Origin: Verrucomicrobiota bacterium
GTDB taxonomy: Bacteria > Verrucomicrobiota > Verrucomicrobiia > Chthoniobacterales > UBA10450
Length of the DNA: 15,864 nucleotides
Assembly (NCBI GenBank): GCA_003218525.1
Contig: QHNU01000108.1
Span: forward strand, 1 to 15,864
Direction of reading: 5' to 3'
This document shows positions 1 to 6,814 of the stretch, one piece after another. The notes below the pieces were generated by a model. That model was not told the DNA's origin, did not search any database, and saw nothing but the letters and a program-made list of their open reading frames with translations. The position numbers and the translations under genes are program-made. How positions within the stretch are numbered: the first letter of the stretch is position 1; each line of letters opens with the position of its first letter.

Positions 1-914
1 CAATCAATCGCACTCAGCAAGCGCAGACTCGAGATGCTGTGGCTGACGGAAACCTGATCGGAGGCTTGGCTCTGGCTTTCCTGATGTATCAGTTGCTCAA
101 CCGAGAGGCCCTGCTCGAGTGTGCGCTGCTCGAGCCAGCCGCGCGCCAGATGCAGCACCGGATTCAAGCGCGAAAGGCGCTGACAAAATTCCGCCACGAA
201 CGAGCTGGATAACAGCGGCTCCGCCCGCGCCATATCCGCTACCACGATGACGATGCGCGAGGGATTTTTCTCCGCCATCGCCTGCAAACGCTCCACCCAT
301 TGGTTGGCCAGATTGCGATCACGCCGGTTTTGGGTCAGCCCGGTGGTTATACGGGCCAGATTCTCGATCAATCCCAGCCGCAGCATGATCGGGACCGCCC
401 AGAGTTCCCCTAATTTCAGCGGCGCCACCGTCTGATACGCGGCCACAAACGCGCTCAGCGACTCGGCATCGATCTGCGCGTCCACGTGCGAGATCAATTC
501 CAAGACGATGTCGTAAACGCGCGGGAAACCGGCGGATGGACCACTTGTTAGGCGCGACAATTCGCGGCTGTATTCTCGCGGCAGATGCCGACGAGCCAGC
601 TGAATCTGCTCTTCGATAAGGTAAAAATTATCGAGCAGCCACTCCGCCGCGGGCGTGACGCGGCGGCTTTGATCCACCGCCAGAGTCGCGCGATTAAAAG
701 CGCGCAGCTCTTTCTCGTTCTGATCCAGCCGATTGAGCAGCTGGGCAGAAGCGCGGCCACTGACGATCTTGTGTTGCACTGCGATGAACCGCGCGTGGCG
801 CTTGAGTTGCTCGACGCCAAACAACTCCGCCCGCAAAGGCAGCTCTTTCGCGCGTGAGCGCCGCGGCCTTGAGTTGGTCGGTGAGGTTTTAGAGCGCGGA
901 AACTTGGTCAGCAT
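1..914 (-). CDS. ndvB: Cyclic beta-1,2-glucan synthase (NdvB/ChvB-like), N-terminal part, cut by window edge
   Basis: The minus frame is open from an ATG at 914-912 to base 1 (about 304 codons) without a stop; the gene continues beyond the left edge. Recognised segments, in order, are PLRAELFGVEQL (about residue 26), LPREYSRELSRLTSG, GFPRVYDIVLELISHVDA, TVAPLKLGELWAVPIMLRLG, IVIVVADMARAEPLLSSSFV and a final VSVSHSISSLRLLSAIDW. These are typical of the conserved region that precedes the glycosyltransferase domain in NdvB/ChvB. Family members are very large inner-membrane proteins (about 2,800 residues) that make periplasmic cyclic beta-glucans from UDP-glucose. An in-frame TGA at 935-933 bounds the start; GTG 917-915 is an alternative, and no clear ribosome binding site is visible. 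The first 25 residues are very basic and unlike the family, which may reflect small indels. The symbol is by family resemblance. Confidence 0.85.
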   Translation of the reverse strand, partial: MLTKFPRSKTSPTNSRPRRSRAKELPLRAELFGVEQLKRHARFIAVQHKIVSGRASAQLLNRLDQNEKELRAFNRATLAVDQSRRVTPAAEWLLDNFYLIEEQIQLARRHLPREYSRELSRLTSGPSAGFPRVYDIVLELISHVDAQIDAESLSAFVAAYQTVAPLKLGELWAVPIMLRLGLIENLARITTGLTQNRRDRNLANQWVERLQAMAEKNPSRIVIVVADMARAEPLLSSSFVAEFCQRLSRLNPVLHLARGWLEQRTLEQGLSVEQLIHQESQSQASDQVSVSHSISSLRLLSAID

Positions 915-935
915 CACGTTAGGATTCGTTGCTCA

Positions 936-1064
936 GCAGTGGTGATACCAAAACTTATTTTGCCCGCGCTCGGTCAGGGTGAAGTCGGGGTGACCGCGCT
1001 TATGGGTTAACCCGGCCTCCTTGTCTCTGGCTCTCCGCGAGTGGCGCTCCGCCGCCAGTGTTCA
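936..1064. other. Intergenic stretch with a short remnant-like reading frame
   Basis: No complete gene is visible. On the minus strand, in the same frame as the 82-residue ORF above it and after tandem stops at 1067-1062, an open run of about 40 codons reads through a segment resembling the end of a winged-helix regulator (GHPDFTLTERGQNKFWYHH) and stops at 935-933. It has no start codon of its own. It could be the tail of a decayed gene or chance. Confidence 0.3.
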
Positions 1065-1313
1065 TCAGTTCCAACGCTCCCGGCGCCGACGCTGCAATTC
1101 ATGGCGTTCTTCAGCGCTCACGACGAGAATGCCCTCGCCGGTGTTCACGGCTCGATGCGACAACACCATCAGCAGGGCGAGCAGCGAGAGCTCGTGCTGC
1201 TTTTCGGAGAGCGGGATCGTTTGCTTCAGTTGAAGCTCTGCGCCACCGGAACAAACCGCTGCGAGATAATTGACGACTATTGCGATGACAACAGCGAGAG
1301 AGAAACGTTTCAC
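1065..1313 (-). CDS. Small putative exported protein, 82 aa, unknown function
   Basis: This ORF starts with GTG at 1313-1311. An in-frame stop (TAG, 1319-1317) lies just upstream, so the start cannot move far. The N-terminus has two basic residues followed by a hydrophobic run (FSLAVVIAIVVNYLAAVCSG) that looks like a signal peptide or a single membrane anchor. The rest is mixed helical and ends in an arginine-rich tail (RRRRERWN) before tandem TGA codons. I do not recognise the family. There is no convincing ribosome binding site, and plus-strand frames are open across the same bases. The signal-like N-terminus is the main reason to believe it. It lies upstream of the glucan synthase on the same strand and could be co-transcribed with it. 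Confidence 0.4.
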   Translation of the reverse strand: MKRFSLAVVIAIVVNYLAAVCSGGAELQLKQTIPLSEKQHELSLLALLMVLSHRAVNTGEGILVVSAEERHELQRRRRERWN

Positions 1314-1498
1314 TGGCTACATAAATAAAGTCATCGAACAACATCACGTTGTCAGCCTTTGTCCAGACGCCGACTTTCTCGGCACATGTTCTGACGCGTC
1401 CGAGACAGTCGTCAGAAGAGACATCCCGGCAAGTGTAAGTCTGGCGCTTCTGAATCAGTAGCTTATTCGGTAACTGGCGTTGTTACCCCGCTACCGGA
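1314..1498. other. Gene-poor intergenic stretch
   Basis: No supported gene lies here. It holds a small inverted repeat, ACAAC/GTTGT, near 1340-1353, and a hairpin-capable GGTAAC...GTTACC at 1469-1487 (6-bp stem, 7-nt loop) where the 3' half of the adjacent tRNA-like sequence would be expected. Neither has a T-run that would make it an intrinsic terminator. Confidence 0.4.
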
Positions 1499-1541
1499 CG
1501 TGTTTAAGAGTCACTTGCTCTGCCAATCGAGCTAACGGTGC
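1499..1541 (-). pseudogene. Truncated tRNA-Lys(CTT)-like 5' half
   Basis: Read on the minus strand from 1541, the order matches a tRNA: acceptor 5' strand GCACCGT (1541-1535), TA, a perfect D stem GCTC/GAGC with loop GATTGGCA, then an anticodon loop CTCTTAA (1510-1504) with anticodon CTT (lysine). The anticodon stem is damaged: AGTGA faces ACACG, leaving about 3 of 5 pairs. No T arm with GGTTCGA and no acceptor 3' strand ACGGTGC follow. The 3' half is replaced by unrelated sequence with its own GGTAAC/GTTACC hairpin. It is therefore read as a decayed or recombination-truncated tRNA gene. Confidence 0.5.
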
Positions 1542-1637
1542 TTGCTGCGCATTGAGAAGCGCACGATTTTTCATCTTTCCAGCGCAGGCGAGAGAATATT
1601 TTCTCGCAGTTGTGTCGTTACGCAATCGAATTTCGTC

Positions 1638-4187
1638 GTGAACCTCGTTCGTTTCTTCCACTGGCAAGTCCTGCGGTACGTTGGATCGCATCGGCTGCTA
1701 ACATTGCTCAACATTCTCAGCGTCGCCGTCGGAGTTGCGGTTTTTCTCGCAATCCAACTCGCCAATGGTAGCGCCGGTCGTGCATTTGCCGCGACCATTG
1801 ATGTCGTCGCTGGAAAATCGCAATTGCAAATCAACGCACCGGCCAATGATTTGCCCGACGAACTTTTTCCGACCGTTCAAAGAACCAAAGGCGTCACCGC
1901 AGCGACGCCGCTCGTTCGCGGTCTGGTTACGCTGCCTGATTTCCCTGGTGAATATCTCGATCTTCTTGGAATCGACATTTTCACCAACACACCGTTTCGT
2001 ACATTTGAGCTGACGAATTTTTCGGCGAAAACCTTCGACATCACCCAATGGCTCGGCGGCAGTGACGTTATTGCCGTGACGGAAACGTTCGCCGCTCGTC
2101 ATCATCTGCATCGCGGCAACTCACTGCGCATTCAGGTCAATGGAAACGAGTACGCAATGCGCGTTGGCTTCATTATGAAGGCATCAGTTCTGCGCGAGCT
2201 GGATGAACATTTCGCCGCCATGGATATCGGCTGGGCGCAGGAACTGCTCGGGCGAAGCGGCTTTCTCAGCTCGATTCAATTGCAAATCGATCAGCCGCGC
2301 GATCGCGCAAATATGATCGCGCACTTGCGCGCGGCAGTTCCAGCGAACGCCGAAGTTGCTGCGCCTGCGCAACGCAGCGAGCAAGTGGACAAAATGCTCT
2401 CGAGTTTTCAACTCAATCTGACCGCAATGAGCCTGGTCTCCTTGTTTGTCGGCGCCTTTCTGATCTTCAACACGATCTCCGCTTCCGTCATCCGTCGCCG
2501 GCGAGAGATTGGTATCCTCCGTTCCCTCGGAGTCTCACCGATCCAAATCGGCGCGATTTTCGTGAGCGAAGCAATGGTGGCGGCTATGATTGGGACACTG
2601 CTCGGCCTTGTCCTTGGCAATTTGCTAGCGCGATCGTTGATCAGCGCAGTCTCTGAAACCATCTCCTCGCTTTACGTCTTGATCAGCGTGCGAGATGTTA
2701 CGACGACTTGGACGACCTATGCAGGAGCAGCCGTCCTCGGTTGCATCTCCGTCATCCTTGCCGCTTTTATGCCGGCGCGTGCCGCCGCGCGGATGTCCCC
2801 GATTGCCGCGTTGCATCCTGAAGTGGAATCCGAAAAGTACAACGGCATTTCACGATTCTGGCTTGCAGCTGCGGCCGTGGTCTTGGCTGCGGCCGGCATT
2901 TGCAGTTTTCTCGCGCTTCGAACCGGACCGCCCTGGCTAAGTTTCGTGGCGGCTTTTTTCTGCCTGGCTGGTGCGTCCGGCCTTGCCCCTTTTGTGGTCA
3001 GCAAGTTGGTGGGACTGATCCAACTTGCTCCGCGTATTCGGCTTGAAGCGCAAATCGCGGCGCTCAATTTACGAAGATCGCTTGCTCGGAATTCTGTCAC
3101 GATCGCTGCCCTCGCCTCCGCGGTGGGGATGACAGTTGGGGTGGGGGTAATGATTTTTTCCTTTCGGCAAACTGTGGTGACCTGGATCGATCGAGTGCTT
3201 ATTGCCGATCTTTTCGTTGCGCCGGCTTCCAATGAGATCGCCGGGCCCACTTCATTTCTGCCGCCGGCAGTGGCTTCCTTTTTCGAATCGCATCCGGCGG
3301 TTAAAGCAGTCGACACTTTTCGCGAGATCGAATTGCCATTTCGTGGCGATCGAATGGCACTGGCCGCAATCCGGGCAGATGGTCCGCGCAGCTTCGTCTT
3401 TGTCGAACCTCACCAAGCAGAGCTGACGCAGCGTTTTCGAACCGAGCGCTGCGTCATCGTTTCGGAAAGCTTCGCCCGTCGGTACCAGATCCACCCGGGA
3501 GAGTCTCTCGATATTGCGACGCCAAGTGGAAACGTCGCGCTTCCTGTTCTTGCCATCTTTTACGATTACACCCGCGATCAGGGACTCGTTTTTATGACCG
3601 ACAAGAAATTCACCCAGTTATTCCATGATGGCCGCATCAACAGTATCGGCGTTTACTTAGCTAGGGACGCTAATCCGGAAAATATCGCGGCCGATTTTCG
3701 CAGGCAATTCAACGGGCGAGGGGAGTTCGCCGTTTACGCAAACCGTGCCTTGCGCGCGCGGGTGTTTGAAATTTTCGATCAAACATTCGCCGTCACCTCG
3801 GTCTTGCGCGCCATTGCTGTGGCCGTCGCCATTTCGGGAATCCTCCTCTCGTTTCTGACGCTGGTTGTCGAGCGATCCCGTACTCTGGGGGTCATGCGGG
3901 CGATCGGGACTTCGGCCAAGCAGATTCGACGGATGGTCGTTTGGGAATCGATCCTGGTCGGAGGCGCAGCCAGTTTTCTTGGAATGGTCTCCGGATTGGC
4001 CTTGTCGCTCATTCTCACTTCCGTCGTCAATCGCGCCTTCTTTGGGTGGACCATTCAGTTGCGAATACCGTGGTCGATGCTCGTGCTCACTCCCCTCTGG
4101 GTCTTGGCGAGCGCGATTTGTACGGCACTAGTTCCAGCGGCGCGTGCCGGCCAGCTCCATCTCGCCGCGGCGCTTCGCTCGGAATGA
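1638..4187 (+). CDS. FtsX/MacB-type ABC transporter permease, 849 aa
   Basis: This is a two-module FtsX-type permease. It has an N-terminal membrane helix (LLTLLNILSVAVGVAVFLAI), a large periplasmic domain, and a first FtsX core with VSLFVGAFLIFNTISASVIR followed by RRRREIGILRSLGVSPIQ. Central helices follow, then a second periplasmic domain and a C-terminal FtsX core with LVVERSRTLGVMRAIG and VVWESILVGGAASFLGM. About ten membrane helices and two REIG/RTLGVMRAIG coupling segments are the hallmark of LolC/E-, MacB- and YknZ-like exporters, which move lipids, lipoproteins or peptides using a separate ATPase. I chose GTG 1638 because the family begins just before the first helix (NLVRFFHWQ). The frame is open to TTG 1542, but that start would overlap the tRNA remnant. 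The stop overlaps the next gene by 4 nt (ATGA). No ATPase gene is adjacent, which is unusual. Confidence 0.85.
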   Translation: MNLVRFFHWQVLRYVGSHRLLTLLNILSVAVGVAVFLAIQLANGSAGRAFAATIDVVAGKSQLQINAPANDLPDELFPTVQRTKGVTAATPLVRGLVTLPDFPGEYLDLLGIDIFTNTPFRTFELTNFSAKTFDITQWLGGSDVIAVTETFAARHHLHRGNSLRIQVNGNEYAMRVGFIMKASVLRELDEHFAAMDIGWAQELLGRSGFLSSIQLQIDQPRDRANMIAHLRAAVPANAEVAAPAQRSEQVDKMLSSFQLNLTAMSLVSLFVGAFLIFNTISASVIRRRREIGILRSLGVSPIQIGAIFVSEAMVAAMIGTLLGLVLGNLLARSLISAVSETISSLYVLISVRDVTTTWTTYAGAAVLGCISVILAAFMPARAAARMSPIAALHPEVESEKYNGISRFWLAAAAVVLAAAGICSFLALRTGPPWLSFVAAFFCLAGASGLAPFVVSKLVGLIQLAPRIRLEAQIAALNLRRSLARNSVTIAALASAVGMTVGVGVMIFSFRQTVVTWIDRVLIADLFVAPASNEIAGPTSFLPPAVASFFESHPAVKAVDTFREIELPFRGDRMALAAIRADGPRSFVFVEPHQAELTQRFRTERCVIVSESFARRYQIHPGESLDIATPSGNVALPVLAIFYDYTRDQGLVFMTDKKFTQLFHDGRINSIGVYLARDANPENIAADFRRQFNGRGEFAVYANRALRARVFEIFDQTFAVTSVLRAIAVAVAISGILLSFLTLVVERSRTLGVMRAIGTSAKQIRRMVVWESILVGGAASFLGMVSGLALSLILTSVVNRAFFGWTIQLRIPWSMLVLTPLWVLASAICTALVPAARAGQLHLAAALRSE

Positions 4188-5269
4188 AGCGGTGTGCCGC
4201 GATGATCGTTTGGGCGGCGGCAGGCTGCCTGGCTCAAGGTTGGCGCAGCGCGGCTCCGGGCTGGCAATATCAATTCCCGCGCGACCATCATGCCCATTCT
4301 GAATTCAAGACCGAATGGTGGTACTTTACGGGCAATCTTTTCGATCAAACCGGCCGCCGGTTTGGTTTCGAGCTCACTTTTTTCCGAGAGGGCATTATTC
4401 CTCCATCGCAAAGAACTCCAGCCCGATCGCACTTTGTCGTCGAAGATCTGAAGTTTGCCCATTTTACCGTCACTGATGCGGTTGGACGAAGATTCCGATT
4501 CGATCAAAAGACAAACCGCGGAACATTCGCGGAAGCGGGATTCGACCGCGGTGATGAAATCGCGTGGATCGAGAACTGGTCTTTGAGACTGAATTCGGCC
4601 GGCGAATTTCGTCTCTCTGCCGCAGCACAGGATACAAATCTCGACTTAATACTTCTACCGGAAAATGCGCCCGTCGTTCACGGCGACAACGGTGTGAGTC
4701 TGAAAGCGAGCGGCGAAAATCACGCGTCACATTATTATTCTATTACGCGACTCGCGACCAGCGGGACGATTCGCCTTGGCGGAAAAGAATGCGATGTGAC
4801 CGGCATGAGCTGGTTCGACCATGAATGGGCGACGAATCAATTGGCGCCGAATCAGGTTGGGTGGAATTGGCTTTGCGTGCAGTTCGCGAACCGAACCGAG
4901 TTAATGCTCTATCAAATGCGACTCGATAACGGCACGGTCGATCCAGTGTCGAACGGAACGTTCGTCGATGCCAACGGCAAGCCAACGCATCTCACATCGC
5001 GCGATTTTACGATGACGCCTTTGGCTCGTTGGAGGAGCGAGAAAACGGGTGCGGATTATCCGATCGAGTGGAGGATCGACATTCCTTCGCGCGAATTGAC
5101 GTTCATAGTTCGACCAATTCTAAGAGACCAGGAACTCGTCCTAGCGCCGCTTACTTACTGGGAGGGCACAATCGACGCGGTCGGGAATGTTCGAGACAAC
5201 GAAATAAGGGGCGCCGGATACCTCGAGTTAACCGGTTACGCCGGTCGGCTGCGCGAGCTTGCGCGCTAA
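4184..5269 (+). CDS. AttH/CrtC-like (lipocalin-like domain) exported protein, 361 aa
   Basis: The sequence carries the AttH/hydroxyneurosporene-synthase (CrtC) signature: FPRDHHAHSEFKTEWWYFTG at about residues 31-50, GFELTFFREG soon after, and GMSWFDHEWATNQL in the second half. The fold is two lipocalin-like beta-barrels. The N-terminus MKRCAAMIVWAAAGC looks like a signal peptide; the AAGC at residues 12-15 could be a weak lipobox, so a lipoprotein is possible. Start ATG 4184 lies inside the end of the permease gene (ATGA overlap), arguing for translational coupling; the frame is open upstream but only as a shadow of the permease. AttH-like proteins are commonly encoded beside FtsX-type permeases and are thought to act with them in the periplasm. 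The substrate is unknown. The stop lies 1 nt from the stop of convergent rpmH. Confidence 0.8.
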   Translation: MKRCAAMIVWAAAGCLAQGWRSAAPGWQYQFPRDHHAHSEFKTEWWYFTGNLFDQTGRRFGFELTFFREGIIPPSQRTPARSHFVVEDLKFAHFTVTDAVGRRFRFDQKTNRGTFAEAGFDRGDEIAWIENWSLRLNSAGEFRLSAAAQDTNLDLILLPENAPVVHGDNGVSLKASGENHASHYYSITRLATSGTIRLGGKECDVTGMSWFDHEWATNQLAPNQVGWNWLCVQFANRTELMLYQMRLDNGTVDPVSNGTFVDANGKPTHLTSRDFTMTPLARWRSEKTGADYPIEWRIDIPSRELTFIVRPILRDQELVLAPLTYWEGTIDAVGNVRDNEIRGAGYLELTGYAGRLRELAR

Positions 5270-5270
5270 A

Positions 5271-5444
5271 TCAGGCCTGAGTGTGCCGGGCGTAATGATT
5301 TTCTACGCCTTTGGGGAGCAAGCGTTTGCGACCACGTTGCCGGCGCCGGGCCAGGATGGCGCGACCGCCTTTGGTTTTCATCCGTGCACGAAAACCATGC
5401 TGGCGCTTGCGGGTCCGTTTCGATGGTTGGTAGGTTCGTTTCAT
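5271..5444 (-). CDS. rpmH: 50S ribosomal protein L34, 57 aa
   Basis: The minus strand reads MKRTYQPSKRTRKRQHGFRA, then RMKTKGGRAILARRRQRGRK and RLLPKGVENHYARHTQA before TGA. The first 44 residues match the universal L34 pattern (KRTYQPS, HGFRARM, GR..LARRR.RGRKRL), a very basic protein of the large ribosomal subunit. The usual length is about 44-46 residues; this one has a tail of about 13 residues ending HYARHTQA. The start is unambiguous. In most bacteria rpmH is followed by rnpA and sits near dnaA/oriC. Here the gene 3' of it is the convergent AttH-like gene, so the usual linkage is broken. A TTGACA promoter candidate lies upstream. Confidence 0.93.
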   Translation of the reverse strand: MKRTYQPSKRTRKRQHGFRARMKTKGGRAILARRRQRGRKRLLPKGVENHYARHTQA

Positions 5445-5467
5445 GCCGCGGCCGGAAAAGGGACGGC

Positions 5468-5495
5468 AAAGTAAAAGTCAGTGTCCTCTTGTCAA
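5468..5495 (-). promoter_or_regulatory. Candidate sigma-70 promoter of rpmH
   Basis: On the minus strand a perfect -35 hexamer TTGACA (5495-5490) is followed after 16 nt by a weak -10, TACTTT (5473-5468). Transcription would start near 5461, leaving a leader of under 20 nt before the rpmH ATG. The -35 is the strong part of this call. Confidence 0.4.
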
Positions 5496-5544
5496 TGAAA
5501 ACCGCGGGTTGCCACGGGTGGGTTTTTCTGTGATAAACGCGACA

Positions 5545-6030
5545 ATGAGTCATGTCGTGATCGAGCCTGCGATTGAAGAGGATTTGGACGAGTTATCCGA
5601 TTTATTGGGCGAGCTGTTTAGCGAAGAGAGCGATTTCCGTCCCAATAAGGAAAAGCAACTTCGCGGGTTGCGTTTAATTTTCGAGCAGCCAAATCGCGGG
5701 CGCGTCTTCGTGTTGCGATGCGACCATTCTATTGTCGGGATGATCAACCTGCTTTTCACCATCAGTACAGCGGAAGGCGGCTTTGTCATCCTGCTGGAAG
5801 ACCTCGTCATCCACAAGGCACATCGGGATAAAGGATACGGTTCGCAATTACTCGAATACGCCATCGATTTTGCGCGAAAGAAAAACTTTCTCCGCATTAC
5901 TTTGCTGACGGACCGTCCGGAAATTAAATCGCAAGCTTTTTTTAAGCGGCACGGCTTCTTCGAGTCGGCGATGATTCCAATGCGCCTGCTGATCACTCCT
6001 GAAAATCCGCAGACGGACGTGAATCTGTAG
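5545..6030 (+). CDS. GNAT-family N-acetyltransferase, 161 aa
   Basis: A single GNAT domain fills the protein. It has an N-terminal beta strand and acidic helix (VIEPAIEEDLDELSDLLGEL), a central strand EDLVIHKAHR, the acetyl-CoA pyrophosphate loop RDKGYGSQLLEYA (R/Q-x-x-G-x-G), and a C-terminal AFFKRHGF, all in family order. The length fits stand-alone GNAT enzymes. The family moves an acetyl group from acetyl-CoA to an amine; the acceptor cannot be read from sequence. I chose ATG 5545 because the fold begins directly after it. The open frame upstream to 5443 would run across the rpmH promoter. Spacing to rpmH's divergent start is about 100 nt. The M50 protease gene follows 39 nt downstream on the same strand and may share its transcript. 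Confidence 0.83.
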   Translation: MSHVVIEPAIEEDLDELSDLLGELFSEESDFRPNKEKQLRGLRLIFEQPNRGRVFVLRCDHSIVGMINLLFTISTAEGGFVILLEDLVIHKAHRDKGYGSQLLEYAIDFARKKNFLRITLLTDRPEIKSQAFFKRHGFFESAMIPMRLLITPENPQTDVNL

Positions 6031-6069
6031 TCAGTTTGCAGCCGACCTGATTTGGGTTGAGGAAGCAGC

Positions 6070-6813
6070 ATGCGAACCGGCGCCATTCGTCTCTTTCGTT
6101 TCGCCGGGATCACGGTCTACCTGCACTTCACCTGGTTCATAGTCGCGGCCATCTTCGTGACAAGTTTCGCTCGGCGCTACGAATCACCGGTTTGGGGACT
6201 GCTCGAATACCTCGCCCTTTTTTGTATTGTGCTCATGCATGAATTCGGACACGCACTCGCTTGTCGGCAAGTTGGTGGTGTCGCTGATCGCATTGTGCTT
6301 TGGCCGCTCGGCGGGATCGCGTTTGTAAATCCACCGCCACGCGCCGGTGCCTATCTCTGGAGCATTGCCGCTGGCCCGCTCGTCAACGTGGCGCTCATTC
6401 CAATTATCGGACTTGCGTCTGGAATTGTCTCACAGGACCAGATACCTGGACGGCCCGACGATGCCACACTTTTTTTTAACGACCTAAACTACATGAACTT
6501 TGGTCTTCTCATCTTCAACATCCTGCCGATCTTTCCGCTCGATGGCGGACAGATTCTGCGCGGACTTCTCTGGTTTCCGTTCGGACCGTTTCGCAGCTTG
6601 CAAATCGCAAGTGTAGTTGGATTGATCGGCGGCGCGCTGCTTGCGATGCTGGGATTGCTCTGGCAATCGCTTTGGACGGCCGTGCTCGCGTTTTTCCTGC
6701 TCAGCCGGGCCTGGTATGGCTGGCAGCAGGCGAAGGCTATGATTGCATTGGCCGAGCGGGGTGTAGCGATCTCACCCTCGCCTTCGATGCGAGCGGAAGA
6801 GCCGCCGCGATAG
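6070..6813 (+). CDS. M50-family (site-2 protease-like) membrane metalloprotease, 247 aa
   Basis: This is a compact polytopic protein with HEFGH at residues 57-61 (zinc motif HExxH) inside a membrane helix and NILPIFPLDGGQ at 150-161, whose Asp158 supplies the third zinc ligand. Both are diagnostic of S2P/M50 intramembrane proteases. Other helices lie at about 12-32, 45-65, 98-118 and 180-212. No PDZ or CBS domain is visible, so it is a minimal member of the SpoIVFB/Rip3-like group. GAGGAAG at 6059-6065 is a good ribosome binding site, if slightly close to ATG 6070. S2P proteases cut membrane-anchored regulators, including anti-sigma factors, but no substrate is shown here. Its stop is 1 nt from the convergent M1 aminopeptidase stop. 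Confidence 0.87.
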   Translation: MRTGAIRLFRFAGITVYLHFTWFIVAAIFVTSFARRYESPVWGLLEYLALFCIVLMHEFGHALACRQVGGVADRIVLWPLGGIAFVNPPPRAGAYLWSIAAGPLVNVALIPIIGLASGIVSQDQIPGRPDDATLFFNDLNYMNFGLLIFNILPIFPLDGGQILRGLLWFPFGPFRSLQIASVVGLIGGALLAMLGLLWQSLWTAVLAFFLLSRAWYGWQQAKAMIALAERGVAISPSPSMRAEEPPR

Positions 6814-6814
6814 T

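Noticed and set aside
97..857. Several ORFs of 60-90 codons on both strands over the left edge
   Set aside because: They are shadows of the glucan synthase frame, which is open throughout and family-like; the others are Arg/Ser/Ala-rich with no domain.
1021..1328. Plus-strand ORFs of 70-95 codons
   Set aside because: Three overlapping frames are open at once in GC-rich DNA, with no ribosome binding site or recognisable domain; the minus-strand ORF with a signal peptide is better supported.
1491..1691. Minus-strand 66-aa ORF across the tRNA-like sequence
   Set aside because: Its C-terminal part only translates the tRNA remnant and the rest shadows the permease start.
2717..3316. 199-aa minus-strand ORF inside the permease gene
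   Set aside because: It is low-complexity Ala/Thr/Arg sequence antisense to a clear FtsX-type permease.
5259..5474. Plus-strand 71-aa ORF
   Set aside because: It is the antisense of rpmH, whose L34 sequence is unmistakable.
5445..5544. Replication origin next to rpmH
   Set aside because: Only one poor DnaA-box-like match (TGTGATAAA), no AT-rich run and no dnaA; not supportable.
5550..6113. 187-aa minus-strand ORF over the GNAT gene
   Set aside because: It is Ser/Arg/Lys-rich and antisense to a protein with the full GNAT motif order.
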